A stretch of DNA of 64,000 bases from Thelonectria olida (lineage: Eukaryota > Ascomycota > Sordariomycetes > Hypocreales > Nectriaceae). The position numbers and the translations under genes were made by a program. Below are positions 44,658 to 57,400 of the stretch, in pieces. Position 1 is the first letter of the stretch; every line of letters begins with the position of its first letter. Below the pieces are notes generated by a model. The model saw only the letters and a program-made list of their open reading frames with translations, was not told where the DNA came from and searched no databases. Location of the stretch: the NCBI GenBank assembly GCA_020736575.1, contig JAGPYM010000008.1, forward strand, positions 682,001 through 746,000, in the 5' to 3' direction.

Positions 44658-45398
44658 TGTGACTTGTGAGTAGGTAATTAAGTGACGAGCTGGCCTTTCA
44701 CTCAGGGCGACAGCCAAATAAATACCGTCCATGCCAGCCAGCCTGCCTCCGTGTTGTCCCCATGACCTGGCCAGATGGCGCTTAAATGAATAGAGGGCTG
44801 ATACCTGCTGTTGGCATTGGTTATCTACTTATAGCCCAGGCGCTGCGGCTGGCGGCTATCTCCTGCAAGCTGCAAGCTGCAGGCTGAAGTTTGGCTGACA
44901 CTCGTGAGCGCTACATTTTTAGGTCATTAAGTGATTGTACTACAAAGAGCTCTCACTTTTGATTGCCTTGCGAACTGCCTAACCTACTTGCCCACACGTG
45001 TCTATCTGCTGTGGTTGATCCGCGTGGTTTGAGCCATCTCGAATCAGTCAATTGCGGCCATTGTTGGCTGAGCACAGCAACAAAGCACTATAATGCCTGC
45101 AATGAATGTCACGTTATCACTTGAGAGGAAGCCCTTACGAATAAACTGTTATAAGAAGCGAGTAATAATGACTTCCCTGGCTCTCTTGGTTTCTTTTGCG
45201 ACTGCAGCCCCGTTGACAGACAAATCAGTCACTAGCCGGAGAGGAAATAGGCTCTGAAACATGCGAATTCGCTTTTATGCCAAGAAGAGTTTTTATAACA
45301 GTGCTTTTGTATACTCGAAGCCATATGGTTGCCACAAGCACATGGCACCTCTGTGGTGGCCGGCGTTGTCTTAGATTGAATTGAGCCTCAACTCCAGC

Positions 45399-45517
45399 AC
45401 ATACGACCATACCTACTAGAGAACTCCGGGTCCCGTCTGCTCCCCTGTAGATAAACTGGTAAGGGGCGGATTAGTAGTTGGGTCGGTGACGACCAGCGAA
45501 TCCCCGCTGTTGTATGT
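45399..45517 (+). rRNA. 5S ribosomal RNA, dispersed single copy (variant)
   Basis: Recognised from the fungal 5S start ACATACGACCAT, the internal block TTAGTAGTTGGGTCGGTGAC that contains Pol III control elements, and the end CAGCGAATCCCCGCTGTTGTATGT. The 5' and 3' ends pair to form helix I. GGTCG-GTGA-CGACC forms the helix IV hairpin. Helix II pairs CCTACTAG with CTGGTAAGG. A run of five T (45517-45521) follows as the Pol III terminator. Length 119 nt is normal. In filamentous ascomycetes 5S genes are scattered singly rather than inside the rDNA repeat. Compared with the Fusarium-type sequence as I recall it, this copy has several C-to-T and G-to-A differences, some of them on both sides of a helix so that pairing is kept. 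Confidence 0.93.
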
Positions 45518-45920
45518 TTTTGTTCGTGGAACAGATTTTCTTTTTTTTGGGTCCTAGGTGAGATGCTGTTGTCGGTGATGATGCTGTATCGCTTTGCTGC
45601 TCTGGTTGACCTGTCAGAAATTCGCTCAGATTACTCGAGGTTGGTTACCCATTGTGGAAGAGTTATGGTGAAGTGTTCAGCTGAGATATCCAAGCCGTAT
45701 GAGACTATTAGCTGTCAATTTGCAAAAATGCTGGCTCGGAAGAGCCCAGTACATCGTGCCATGTTTATTGTGCCTCTCGCTTACCGAGCCCTTCTAACTC
45801 TAGGCATGAAGCTGATAGATTGGGAAAAGACATCTCTTGCAATGATGAAAAGACGAGCCACAAGTCCGACCGAGAGGCCAAGCTGCGAATGCGTCGGCGG
45901 CACATGCTCAGGTTCCCTAG

Positions 45921-46202
45921 CTAGAACAGAACGTACATCACGTGGAAGAGCTCGGCTTCGCTGCTGTGGTTGTCTTTGACGAAGTCATCTCCGAAACTTG
46001 CATGAGTTGGCTGAAAGACCATCAAGCCCCCCGACCCGGTGTTGGACTTTGCCGAGCGTTTCCAGAACACGGTCCGTCTCGAGCCAAAGAAGACTGCGTG
46101 TTTTAGGGTATGGTCTTGTTCCTTGTTGATGCCACAAAAGTACCGGCCTGCCTCAACGACCAACTTGGTGGCTGAGGGCGACCAACACTCGCTCGAAGCC
46201 AT
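45921..46202 (-). CDS. Possible small protein of 93 residues, unrecognised
   Basis: An ATG at 46202 in a strong context (ACGATGG) opens a 93-residue frame ending in TAG. It reads MASSECWSPSATKLVVEAGR, then YFCGINKEQDHTLKHAVFFG and SRRTVFWKRSAKSNTGSGG. Codons end mostly in C or G (GGC ATC AAC AAG, ACC GTG TTC TGG), as in real genes nearby. There is no signal peptide or membrane segment. I do not recognise the sequence. It may be an intact small gene, one exon of a larger gene, or a remnant. Confidence 0.35.
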   Translation of the reverse strand: MASSECWSPSATKLVVEAGRYFCGINKEQDHTLKHAVFFGSRRTVFWKRSAKSNTGSGGLMVFQPTHASFGDDFVKDNHSSEAELFHVMYVLF

Positions 46203-47839
46203 CGTGGACGGAAATCTCCCCAATCGGATTCACGTGGAATCACATGAGACGCGACGACTCTTGCTAACCCCAAAATGTTGAACCCGAATTAGCCCAGAAG
46301 ACGGTTTGTTCTAGGAGATTGGAATGCCTGAGTAGATCCATTCAGCCCTCGACCAACCCGCAGATCCGCACCAAGGGATTGCAACTCACTCCGGCCTCCT
46401 GCCCGAACGGAACGGTTCCCTAGCAAATAGGAACGTCTGGCTCAAACCCCGTGCTGTGCCTCGTTCTGTTGGGGCGGTTTTCTGTTGCTTTCCCCGGTGG
46501 ATCTGATGCCGTCCATGTGCATGCGAAGATCTCTTGGCCACAGCCAACCTAACGGGAAACAGCAACACCTTCACATCGACAAGTCTTCCTCACCGGTCCG
46601 AGAGGTGAGGGCACGCATGAGAACGGCACAGCCGGGTGCCACGGCACAACAAAGTAGACTTCACCGAGTTCCCCGGCGGGTGATTGATCTGGTCGTGGCA
46701 GGCCGAGATGCTTCATCCATCTGACGTGTCGAGCCGAGGGCCTATGGTTGCGTCGGGACGAGGAATTGTGGCGTTGTTGTGATGTGCAGGATCTAGATTC
46801 GAAACCAACCTCTCGCCGATCCAGAGAGTTGGACTTGGCTCGATGATGTGGTGGTCTACGAAGTACCTACGAAGGGATGAAGGAGTGTCTTGTCTCGCTC
46901 TCAGTCTCACTGGACCTCATCGATCATCCATCGTTGGAGTTTTATAACCAAGGGAAGATATTATCACCAGTTGCTTCAACTAACACCATGGTTTTCATAC
47001 GACACACGATTTTCCACTGAACGAGTGCCCGGGGCAAATTATTGACATATGAATACTCCTTCCTATACGCTATTCTGGCTACCAACACGGTGAAGCGACA
47101 TGAGCTCTGTGAACTCTGATGAAGCCTGTTCACGAAAACCCAATTATATTCACCAAGAAAGATTAGAATCCCGTCATGAGTAAACCAATTCAACAAATCT
47201 ATTAATTCTCGTGTAAAGTCTTTTGTCGTCCGATTCGTCCGCCAATCTCAGCTCTCATCTTTCGGCGCATCCCACTGAGTGAGTGCAGCTAAAGCCAAGA
47301 GCTAGCAAGGAAAAAGGGAAAATGAAAACATGACACAGCCCTTCATCATGTCTTTTGTCAATCACAACTTGAATCACCTCCCAAAACAGCAGCTATCGTC
47401 ACCATGCCAACCCGTAAGCAAAGACTCCAGCATCTGTACGTGCTAAGCGCAATCGTCTGACAGCAATTGCAGTCCGCAAGCTATGGTGAACTCATGAGGG
47501 AAACCTGAGAACAGATGCGGACTTGTCTGGAAGGGACCAGAAAGGATCATCGAGCGCTGTGAACAGAACACAAGGCAAGAAACGCAATAGTTCGAGGGTG
47601 GTGGCCATCCAATGAATCAAGATGCAGCTAGGCAGATCGGCTCCCCCTAATTGAGGAGGGATCGTCCAGTGCTTTGCTCCAGACCGAAAGAATCGAGACC
47701 CTGGCGGGAATCGCACAGAGAGCGGCAGATGATAAAACAATCAAACAGGTCCAAGGCAACAAAGGAAAGGGTATATATGTCTTCCTCATCGGCGCGACCA
47801 TCAACCGAAAGTCATCATTTTTGAGTGTGTAATGATTGA

Positions 47840-48476
47840 TTACTGGTTGATCTTGTCGTTGATGGCCTGAGACGATTCCTGCTTCTTGGCATGGAGGAAA
47901 CCGCTGAGCCAGGTCAAAGTCTCGTTGCTAACGACAAGGACGGTGGTAACAGCAGCCTTTCCGTGCGCGACGATACCAGCCTGCTCGTTCTTCTTATACT
48001 CGGAGTTATAGACATCGAAGACGTGGTCCTTGCCCTCCAGGCCCTTGTTGTAGGGGAACAGAATCAAACCCTTGGTCTCATTGTAGAGGTCGTTGGTAGG
48101 CTTCTTGACAATGGGGAATCGCTCATCGATGCGCTCGAGAGTCTTGTCGCCGAGAGAGTCGGCCTTCTGGACGTAAGGCGAGACGTACTGGTAGGGCTTG
48201 GCGAACCAGGGCAGGACGGGGGCGGCAAAGGTCTGATAGGCAGCGTCGCCGAGCTTGATTGAGCGCTGGCCGTACTCGTTGGACTTGAAAGTGTCGACGC
48301 CGTCGCTGATAACGGGGTAGTTCAGTAGATGCTAGAGCAAGGCGCATTGTCAGTAATGTGGAACCAAGTTGGCCCTCGTCGGAAGCGCAGAGCCGTGACC
48401 ATGACCATCATACCTGGAGGAACAGCGAGGAGTGAGTAGAGTTGGGGAGATCGCCGTTGACTTGAGGAGAGCCCAT
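47840..48476 (-). CDS. CAP20: Perilipin-like lipid droplet protein, CAP20 family
   Basis: CAP20 of Colletotrichum and MPL1 of Metarhizium are fungal perilipins that coat lipid droplets and influence appressorium turgor and infection. Exons 48476-48414 and 48331-47840 give 184 residues, matching CAP20 (about 183). After MGSPQVNGDL the conserved blocks are HLLNYPVISDGVDTFKSNEY, YQTFAAPVLPWFAKPYQYVS, and VQKADSLGDKTLERIDERFP. No signal peptide or membrane segment is expected. The 82-nt intron has GTATGA and CTCTAG. The start lies in a non-coding leader of A/G-rich sequence. The gene is divergent from the DENN gene more than 10 kb away. A droplet role in this organism is inferred from the family. 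Confidence 0.93.
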
Positions 48477-51400
48477 TGTGAATTGTGTATGGTTGTAATT
48501 GCGGGAGGTGCAGTGCGTTGCGGTGATGAGAGGAGCTGATGATGCGCTCGGCTGTTAGGCGGGGGGAACAGTGATAAGATGAGCAGACAATGGGGGAAGG
48601 ACGGACGGGTGGGAGACGGCAAGGTAGGTACCCTTGGAACGATCTCTGAGAAAGGCTAATGAGGTAATCGAATGAGGCGGACTGTCGAGCTAGGTACGGT
48701 ACCTATGCAGTTGCGTGGGCTGGTGTTGGTGTAGCTTGAAAGTTTGGACTTGGGATGTGGGAAGTTGGAGAAGCAGCAACGGCGAGGAGGAGGAGGAGGG
48801 AGAAGAAGTTGGATGGATGGATGGTAGGGAGGTAGTAATAATAATAGTCGTAGTCTTGGGTGTGAAAATGGGGTCCAGCAGAGTCTAAAAAGGGAATGCG
48901 ACTTGTTTGAAGTGAGGGAAGGTGTGATGTGGGTGGTGGACGCCACAGATGGAGAGAATGCGCCGTGGAGATGACGAGACCAGTCACCTCAGAAGGGGAA
49001 AGGCAGGCAGGTACGTATCTTGGTGTTTTATCAGGGAACCCTGCTGGTTACAGGGCTCGTCTCTCCCTTGGGGGGTCTTGTCTGGCATGTGCGCGGACGT
49101 TTGCATGTGTCTGTGTCTGTCTGGTTGGGTTGGGTTCAGCGGCAGATGCTGCCTGAGCTTGAGCTTGAAGCTTCGAAGCTTGTGATAGCGGCTCTTGGGT
49201 GGACAGTAGGTAGTTGTGCTTGGGTAGGTACTTTGTTGGTTCCTCTTTCTCTGTCTTTTCTGCTTCATCAGATTGTCTCCTGATGTGCTCTCCGTCTGTG
49301 AGCAAGTGTCCAACTCACCCCAAGCATCCCCTTTATCCTCATGCCTCTCTGACTGCTCCTGCTTGCGACTGATGATTGCAGATAATGGATGGTGGGGTGC
49401 TGCGGGCTCAAATCGTGACACCAGAGCATGCGGCGTGGGCCCACTCAGCCGCACCATTCCAAGACGTCCTCCTCAGTCTCGCGCTGATCTGGCATGTGAA
49501 AGTGGCTCCAAACAACTTCAACTTCCATCATCAACCTCGACGAATCCATTCATTACGCTTGCCGCCAAGACCCAAACGAGTAGCCGCAATCCTCTCTGCC
49601 GGGTTCCTTTTAGGTAATCCTAGTCGCCGCTCGCCTCGACGCCTTCTCGTCTCTCGCCCGATCCAGCACCATGTGCCGGGCTTGTGAATCGAAGCATAAC
49701 ACCACCACGCCTCACCATGCCACCACCAATTGCTGCAGCTATTCCTCCGACGATAATAATTGTTTGCTCGCTGTATGGAGTACCGTCGCACTCGAGCAAA
49801 CAGGACAAGCCCCATCCATCCCTTGGTTGGAACATAGTTGGCCGACGCGCTCCAAGGATTCCTAGTTGCATTCGGCCTAGAGACTATTCGTCATAATGAC
49901 CAAAGTCTACGGCTCCAAGAATGCGCCTTCAACGCTGGAAATGAGTGTTTTTGCGTTGGTGTGTGTGGGCACGGGCCTGTCCTTGCATCTCAACATGTCT
50001 GAGCTCTTATCTCTGATGCGCGCCCGCATCAGTTCGTCTTCGTACTGGACGAGAACGAGGCTTGCGCCATCCGTTGCGCAACCGTTGGAGAGGGATGGCA
50101 TCTGCGCACAACACAGAAAAAAAACTGTATGTAAGGTGACTCGCAGTCTCTGTCTCCCCCTCTAGGATTGATAAGGGGACCATACCCCTTGCTCCGTCTT
50201 GGCAGTGCCTCTGCCGCGGTTAACGTCCATCACCACACCTCCAAAAGTCCAAACACGAGCTCTGTTGGCGAGAAACCCTTCGCCGCCCCTCGGGACCCTG
50301 AGGCTTTTCGCCGCATTCGAGGCACGAACTCGTTTCTCGATTTGTCTTTTGGCTCCTCTCTGATGGGGAATTGAGAGCAGGGGTAAAGCAGGCCCTCGTC
50401 CGCGTTCAGCTGCCGCTCGCGGATCATCAACCCTTTCCTTCCGTAGCGCGCAATCATGGAAGCGGCAGCTCAGCCTCGAAAGAAAGGAAAAAAGGTCCCA
50501 CTAGCCCAGTCACTAGCCACATTCACATGTCAAAAAGTCTCACCATCACTCATCTTTTGTTTGGAATCGTCATGACATTGGACTGTGACACGATAAAGCG
50601 TTTATTGTATTATCCGGAGCAAGAATCGCAATCCAAGGGCTCTTCCCGGAGCCACCCGGAACCCCCCAAACGCTTTCAATCTCCAATGCCTTGGTTCTCC
50701 ATGCCGATGCAACAGAACATACAACAATGGCATGTTGTGTCACCTTTCGTCACCTCATCCACCACCATGTCTCTCTCTGCTCGACTAACTACGCAGTATA
50801 CGAATACTGACCGACTTTGACGCTCTCCGCCAGTCTCGGTTACAGGTGCATGTGTATGCGTGTCAGAGTCGCCTCCTCCTCAATGCACCTTTGATGTCGT
50901 GATACGTACTCAACAACACACCCCCTCCCCCCCTTCCCATCCAAACCAATTCCCCAGACAACAGAGCCATTCCGAGACCACATATATCTACGTCTGAGAC
51001 TACCTGATCATATCGCATAAGAGTCAGCCAACAAGTCTTTGGATCGGTGAGAGATTTGTTTCTCATCTAACTACTTCCTACATCCCGCTCATCGTGGAAC
51101 GCCACAATTCCTCACCGAATACAATAATAGACTATCAGTTTTAATCTTGATAAGATAAACATAACCTCTCAACTTGTGATCACTGTAAAGAATCACTTGT
51201 CGCTTCGCTGTATCGCTTCTGACTAACTTGGGTCGGGGCCATGTTCGGTCAATGTCGTTGCTTCTTCTTCGTCTCCTATTACGCAAACTATTCTCTCCTC
51301 TCTCCGAGGATATGCTTGTCCAGTAACTGCCCAAGATGGACTTGGGGTTATTAACTCCGGCCTAAGCTAAAGATTTGGAAAATCTAGGAAGAGCTCGAGG

Positions 51401-54400
51401 CAAGGTCTGGTTTATGGGTGAGGTTTGGGGTCGTGATATTGCTAAACCCCTGTAGCTGCTGCCCCTGTAGACTTGCCTACATACCTCAGTTAAAGAACCT
51501 TTTCATTCACGGGACTTGGCTTACTGGATAATGTTTTAGTAATGGCTTGACGTAGTCTTCATTTGAGTTAGATTGGAATCCAGCATGACATAGACGTTTG
51601 TCGAATGTTGTCCGCTATATTAGACATGGCACGGCGTGCACATGTGAGTAGTAATAGTATGCCGCTTTGATAGGCAAGAGAGACTTAAGTGTTGAAGACA
51701 ACTCTTGGGTTCTAGGTGATTTGAAGGTTAGGGAGATATGGAGGAGTGACAATCGTGGTGGCTCTCAGGTGTATGTTCTCCACGGCTCATCTTGGTCGCG
51801 GACTGGGTAGTTATCATTCCACACGTTGTTATTCCACGCCAAGCTATCAACGCGCCGGCCCGCAGCATCTTGCATGGTACCAATTATGAAGGAGTGCTAC
51901 GGCTTCTGTGTCAAAGCAGACAGCTAGCAGCAATCTGTCGGGTTCTACGCCCGCACCGGCGGATCTGACAAGGGATTGGATCGTACCTGTGACGTCTGTC
52001 TGCAGTAGGACTCGTCTTGGTTTACAGTCCGTCACTAGCTCTCACATTGTCTTTCTTTCACTCTTACCATCCCAGTAGCAATGTTTCTGGACGTGGAGTT
52101 ACATTTTTGTCATCTTGTGGTTGCTCGTGCTGCTTAGGAAGAGATGGAGAGAGTCGATCAAGGAATGAATGAGAAGGCGATCCAACCTGGCGAAATGTCT
52201 GATCTGTGGTGAATGTAGCTTGCGCTTGTCCCTCTTCCATATCCGGCAAAGTTAGGAGCGGCTTTTCGAAGGTTGGGGTTATCAGACTGTCGGATGTGAA
52301 GCCTCCAGCTTCTCAAGACGACTGGCTTTGGGAATACCAGTAACGGCAGAGGCTCGCTAAGAGATAAGAACCGGAAGGTAACAGATACTTTGGTATAATA
52401 GTTCAGGCTCGGTGGTTGAGGGATGCTTGTTTCTTCGGAGTTAGGTACCGTGAGAGATCTTCTTTGATCCAGGCACACTCAGCCTCGCACCTGCCTTCCA
52501 ACCTACCTGGGCGTTCTGCATGTGCCAACGCCAAACCCAGCCGAAGTCATCACTAGTCCCTTCCTATCATGGTCTTCAGCTCCTTCCATACGAGTTCCCA
52601 AGGCCCCCGCAATTGGCTCGAGTGAGTGGCTACCTAGGCAGGTACATAGGTCGGCATTGTGCGTGTAGCTGGATGATGCAACCTGCCAATTCTGATCACT
52701 GCCTGTTGGTAGCTCAGCCACACGAAGCCCATCGTCCTATGCTGTTGCCGCTTCTTTCCTTACTAACGACGCTTGTGTTGTTACGGAAGTTGTGCGGCCT
52801 ACTAGCAGTGTTCGGTGAGGCAATTCTGAACACCCATTGTCTATTCGAGAGCGTAAGGGTGTCACAACCCTCCCATGGCGACAACGTGGCAGACGACGAG
52901 CATGCAACGCCCCTAATCAGTGCCGAAGTGTGGAATTAGCAGAGTGTTTGAAGATAGGCTGGGTTATGCAGCGAATACTTAAAGGTGCTGATCAGGACGT
53001 TCCAGATGTCAGTGCAGTTCTGCTCGTGCTCTCCGTCGTCCTTCTAGGTAAGGGTGAACCGAGAGTCGACATTGGCCACAGTCAGAAGCCCGAGATGTTC
53101 TCAATACTGGGTATTCTTTAAATGTCTTCGCTTGCTTCCCAGCCATCTCCACTTGGTTCTCCCATTGGGTGAATATGTTGAATTGGCAGGGTGGAAAGAA
53201 GGGTTGTCTAACAGTTCCCCTGGAGAAATTCTATCTATCAATACTTCAGGTCTTCTTGACGACGTCCTTACACGTACTATAGTCCTTGGTCCAGCTGTCA
53301 GACCAGGAGTGAGGTCAGGAGTGAGAGTTACTAGAAGCGATCAAGCCAACGTCCAGAGAATTGAGACACTAATTAGAATAGGCAGCTAGGACGAATCCTA
53401 TACTTTCCGCAGGGAAGCTTTCAAGAAAGACGTTAACATGTTGGCGTTGATGGATGGAATTGTCTCGGAGAAATTGTTCAAGCCCTTGCTACTATCTTAT
53501 GGAATTACGTTCGAGATCTTTTCATTGATGGGTTCTTGCGCCGCGAGAGCTGTTCCAGAATCGCTTCTCTAGCATGAAATATTCTTGGTCGCGGTCATGT
53601 GTTTCCATGCCCCGTCCCTCCCGTCTTGTATACCCCTGCGTCATCATTGTATCTTTCTTCTTCGGGCATGGGAGTTAGGAGGTAGCAAGGGGTCGATTCT
53701 GCCCATGCGGACAATTTCGCCCGCAATATCAGCTTGGCTTACTCGACGAGGTAGTTATGTACGTGCTGCCTTGGGCCCCGGTTGACTGGGTCTGGCAGGT
53801 CCAGTGACACACTCCTTCACATGGCATGTCATGGTCTCACTCGTCATCCTCCATCCTTGCGAGGAAACGTCCTAATGTGTGGATCTGTACGGTGGCAAGC
53901 AAACCCAACGCTCCTTATTTCGGTTGACAATAATAGGATATACTACGAAGGCCATTATACGCAGAGAAACAATCCGAGTTATGATTCGACAGACAGAGAG
54001 ACAAGTATGCAATACTTGGTGAAGTTATTCTCAAACATCTGCACTACCTTACCCTACAGCTATACGGAAGTTCAAGACGGCGTCAGGCTGGTCAAGGTTT
54101 AACGTCTATTTGGAACCATTATACATGACGTAAGAGATAATCTATTGACCCAGTCATGAGAGTTGGGCAATATTCGAATATGTATGGAGCACATCAGACA
54201 TGCAAGTGCTCAGATAGTGGCATGATGGAACGATCCCCGCTGAATATCTTCGCGACACTGAAGGATTCAACAAAAACGCACATCACAGAACAGATGGATG
54301 TGCGCAAGGTAAGACCTTATTCGTAGACTAGGCAAAGATGAAAGAGTTTAATTCGGAGCATGTTAAAGACATTGCCAATCAATCGGAGACACGATAAAAC

Positions 54401-57400
54401 ACGTTGTCTGTCGGGGTTCAGGTTGGGTCCCTAGAGACGAGACCTCACTCAATCATGTCTAAGTCAACGGCCCAATATGCTTAACCCCGATCAGTGAGGT
54501 TGCAACGGGCGTTTGCACTTCGGAGTCGGCACCGAAAGGGGGATGACGTACCAATTAAACCAACACCACAAGGAAAGAGAGAGCATACGAGATAAGGATG
54601 AGTGTGCGATGGCGATGCGACGTTAGAGTCACGACACAGAATAGCCCAAAGGCGAGCCTTACTCAGTCGAGACGGGTTCCTGGCTCCTTCAGTCTTCCTC
54701 CCTCCAAGGCCCCTTGTAAACCGTTTGATTAAGACGCGGATCAGTGGGCTGCCTTTCAAGGATCCTCGTTGTCTTAACGGACGGGACGAGGCACGGGACG
54801 CTTGATTGGTATGCAACACAATGCGCTGTTTTCCATACTTTGTGATGGTTGTGAGCACCGAGGAATACTTGGGAGCCGTGTATTCGCATTTGCATTACTT
54901 TGGACCCCATTCATTTGCATAAAACGCCAGTATTGCGAAGGTGGCGGCGGCAGCGTCAGATATGGTGAACGCAGATGGTGGTTTGAGGCACAAGTCTTTG
55001 ATTGCCATAATATAGAGCAAAGTGACAAGGCAAGAGAGACAGGCCGCTCATCTGACAGAATCTGATGAATTGGATGAGTTCTTTTTGCTGCGTGCAAGGG
55101 GGAGGAGGCAAGATTGAGACGGATGGACGCCATCTCACTTCTGAAACGCGCCCTGTCCTTCGGGGGCCGAAGAAAATACCGCCGCACCGTGTGATGCCCG
55201 TGTACCGTGATTGTCACTCGGTCGTCAGTGGCTGTCTCTCGTGCAATTGCTGCGTCAAGTTCGTTTGTGAAGTTGTTTGTGCAGCGCTGTTTAAGTTGAA
55301 GATGCATCATGGATGTTTCACTGTGCCGTGTTTGTGCATTTGCATTACCGTCCCTCGACTCTTCCGGAACTAGCAGAAAGATCATCTGCGTACCTGCTTA
55401 TCGACATGGAGGTAAAAGTAAAAATACACAGGGACTGAAAAGGGCGAATTGCTCCGTGGAGAAGGCTCGAGATTGGTGAGACGACCAAAGAATGGGGGAG
55501 CCACCATTGCAAGTCGCAACTTCAACGACGAACTGGTGGCGCCGGCGTTGCATAGAACTCTGGTCTGCTTTGCCGATGAGTCGATGACCTTTCTCCAGTC
55601 GGAGTCAGGCTCCGGGCTGGACTCGGCTGGTTCGCCTGGCCGGACTGGGGCTTTGCGAGCGATGAATTTTGCCAATATTGATGACGAAGCCAGCCACAAA
55701 GCGCACGCCAACGAAGCTTGCTCATCGAGAAGAAACCTCCGTCAACAAGAAACTTGGACCATTGTCGATCTCTCCCTCCTCTCCTTTTTCCTCAACTGTT
55801 CCCAGCGGCACAGAGAGAAGCCTCACTCCACTGCAATATCACCGAACCCTGAGGATTTGCCCGCGAACCCTTGCACTGAGACATGTCAGTTGCTTGACTT
55901 GGGAGGCAAAGGGAGGGTCACATCCCACTCGTGGAAATCAACCCAGCAGCTCGGCATCCGGGATAACTCAACCCCCACCAGAGAACATCCTACCAACCTA
56001 CGGATACTCGCCTGTGCTATTCCCTCCGCTGCCACCGAACAGAACGCCCATGAGCCGATTGCCCATGCATGGCGCCGCCGAACGAGCCCATCGTTGGTGC
56101 CCGGCCCAGCTCGCCCATCTGTGCGCCCCGTAACTTTAGATATCTCTCAGGCGTCTTCCGTGTGACCTGTCGACAAGGGTTAGACGACATTGGCTTTTGA
56201 TGGGCGCCGTTTATCCCGTCCCGTCTGTTTGGCACTTTCACCTCGAGCGCTGTCCGAATGTCGATGCCTTGTTGTGGCTTGATTGATCCCTTGTGCGCAC
56301 GGCCTATCGACGGTCGAAATGTCGTGCTGATTCGATATCCCAGTGCATGCAGATTGCATAATCGACATGATGGTCCAACGAACGGGAGACAGGGCTCGTA
56401 CAGTAGTCGAATCTATTTCTGCGGCGCCGTGTTTGATGTGATGTTTGGTCTTGATTTTCTAGAAGGATGAATGCATAGGAAGACTCTGGAATACAGTCAA
56501 CAGTACCAATTCGTAAACGAGATGCAATAGCCTTCCTGTTTCGTTTCGTAAGGGTTCCCGGTCGATCGTGCCCGTCTTTGGTATGGGACCCGACATGCTC
56601 GACTACTGCACAATTAAGCAGGGGTAGTGGAGGACACCCACTTGATCAAGATTTCGGCTTCGATGCTGTGTCTCAGACAAGAAGCCGAGAGCTTTGGATA
56701 AAGACATGATCAACCTCTTAGTGTCGAGGCTCCGAGACAGTGATTAGAAACGCGGTCGGACTCCTCATCACCTTGAGCAAGCCACGACTTGAGTCGTTGC
56801 TGTCAATCAATCTCGTTCCCATCAACTTCTTTTTGGTGAAATGAGCAGCTGCAGCGGCGGGCGCCGTTTTATGCATGGCAAATGGGTTGAAACAAAGCTG
56901 TTGTGTCTTTCTCTTTGCTTCTTCCTGTGTCCGCTCGCCCGCTCGCCAGCGCCCAACCATGTTTTCTTCTTTCTGCTGCGTGACGGTTTCGTCTCTGTGA
57001 CTGTGATGAGAAAAAAGCACCTTCAAAGGGAGAGAACCAACAGATACCCTGGTCCAGTCTCGTCTCGCTTGGGTGCCAGCATCGGCAGAGACAATTTCCC
57101 TCGCTGGGGACCGGATCCTAGAAGTCGGGGCACGATTATTGGTCGAGGTGGGACCACAATCTTGAAGCGGCCGGGCTAAGAAGGTGGGGGAGTTTTTGGT
57201 GTGAAGTGCATTGATTTCCCTTGCAGAAAGTGAGAAGACTAGCCAAACCGCGAGAATGACGACGTTGATGAGCAGATCTCCGAATCGATGCGACAGAAGA
57301 GAGAGAAACTGTAGCAACGGAGGCGGGAAGGAATGTGATCGATCTAAGTTTTGAGCATATCTTGATTCTTAACATGGAAGGAAGCCCATAAATTTTATAC

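Larger units (their letters stand above)
44658..47839. other. Spacer (3.2 kb) holding a 5S rRNA gene and one small frame
   Basis: Apart from the 5S gene (45399-45517) and a coding-like small frame (45921-46202), which are listed separately, I see only short frames without codon bias. A sevenfold-unit tandem, CTGCAAG-CTGCAAG-CTGCAGG, lies at 44863-44883. Confidence 0.5.

Noticed and set aside
49990..50110. Short protein-like reading (HQFVFVLDENEACAIRC) on the plus strand
   Set aside because: Only about 35 codons, closed by stops on both sides, with no start and no convincing splice sites.
53054..53389. Possible decayed gene (LTRTIVLGPAVRPG) in the long spacer
   Set aside because: Too short and without an identifiable family; could not be told from chance.
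55449..56165. 238-codon plus-strand frame, and an overlapping frame 55669-56133
   Set aside because: Low-complexity Ser/Pro/Arg composition and no conserved motif. The end of the second frame is somewhat protein-like but has no exon partner I can find.
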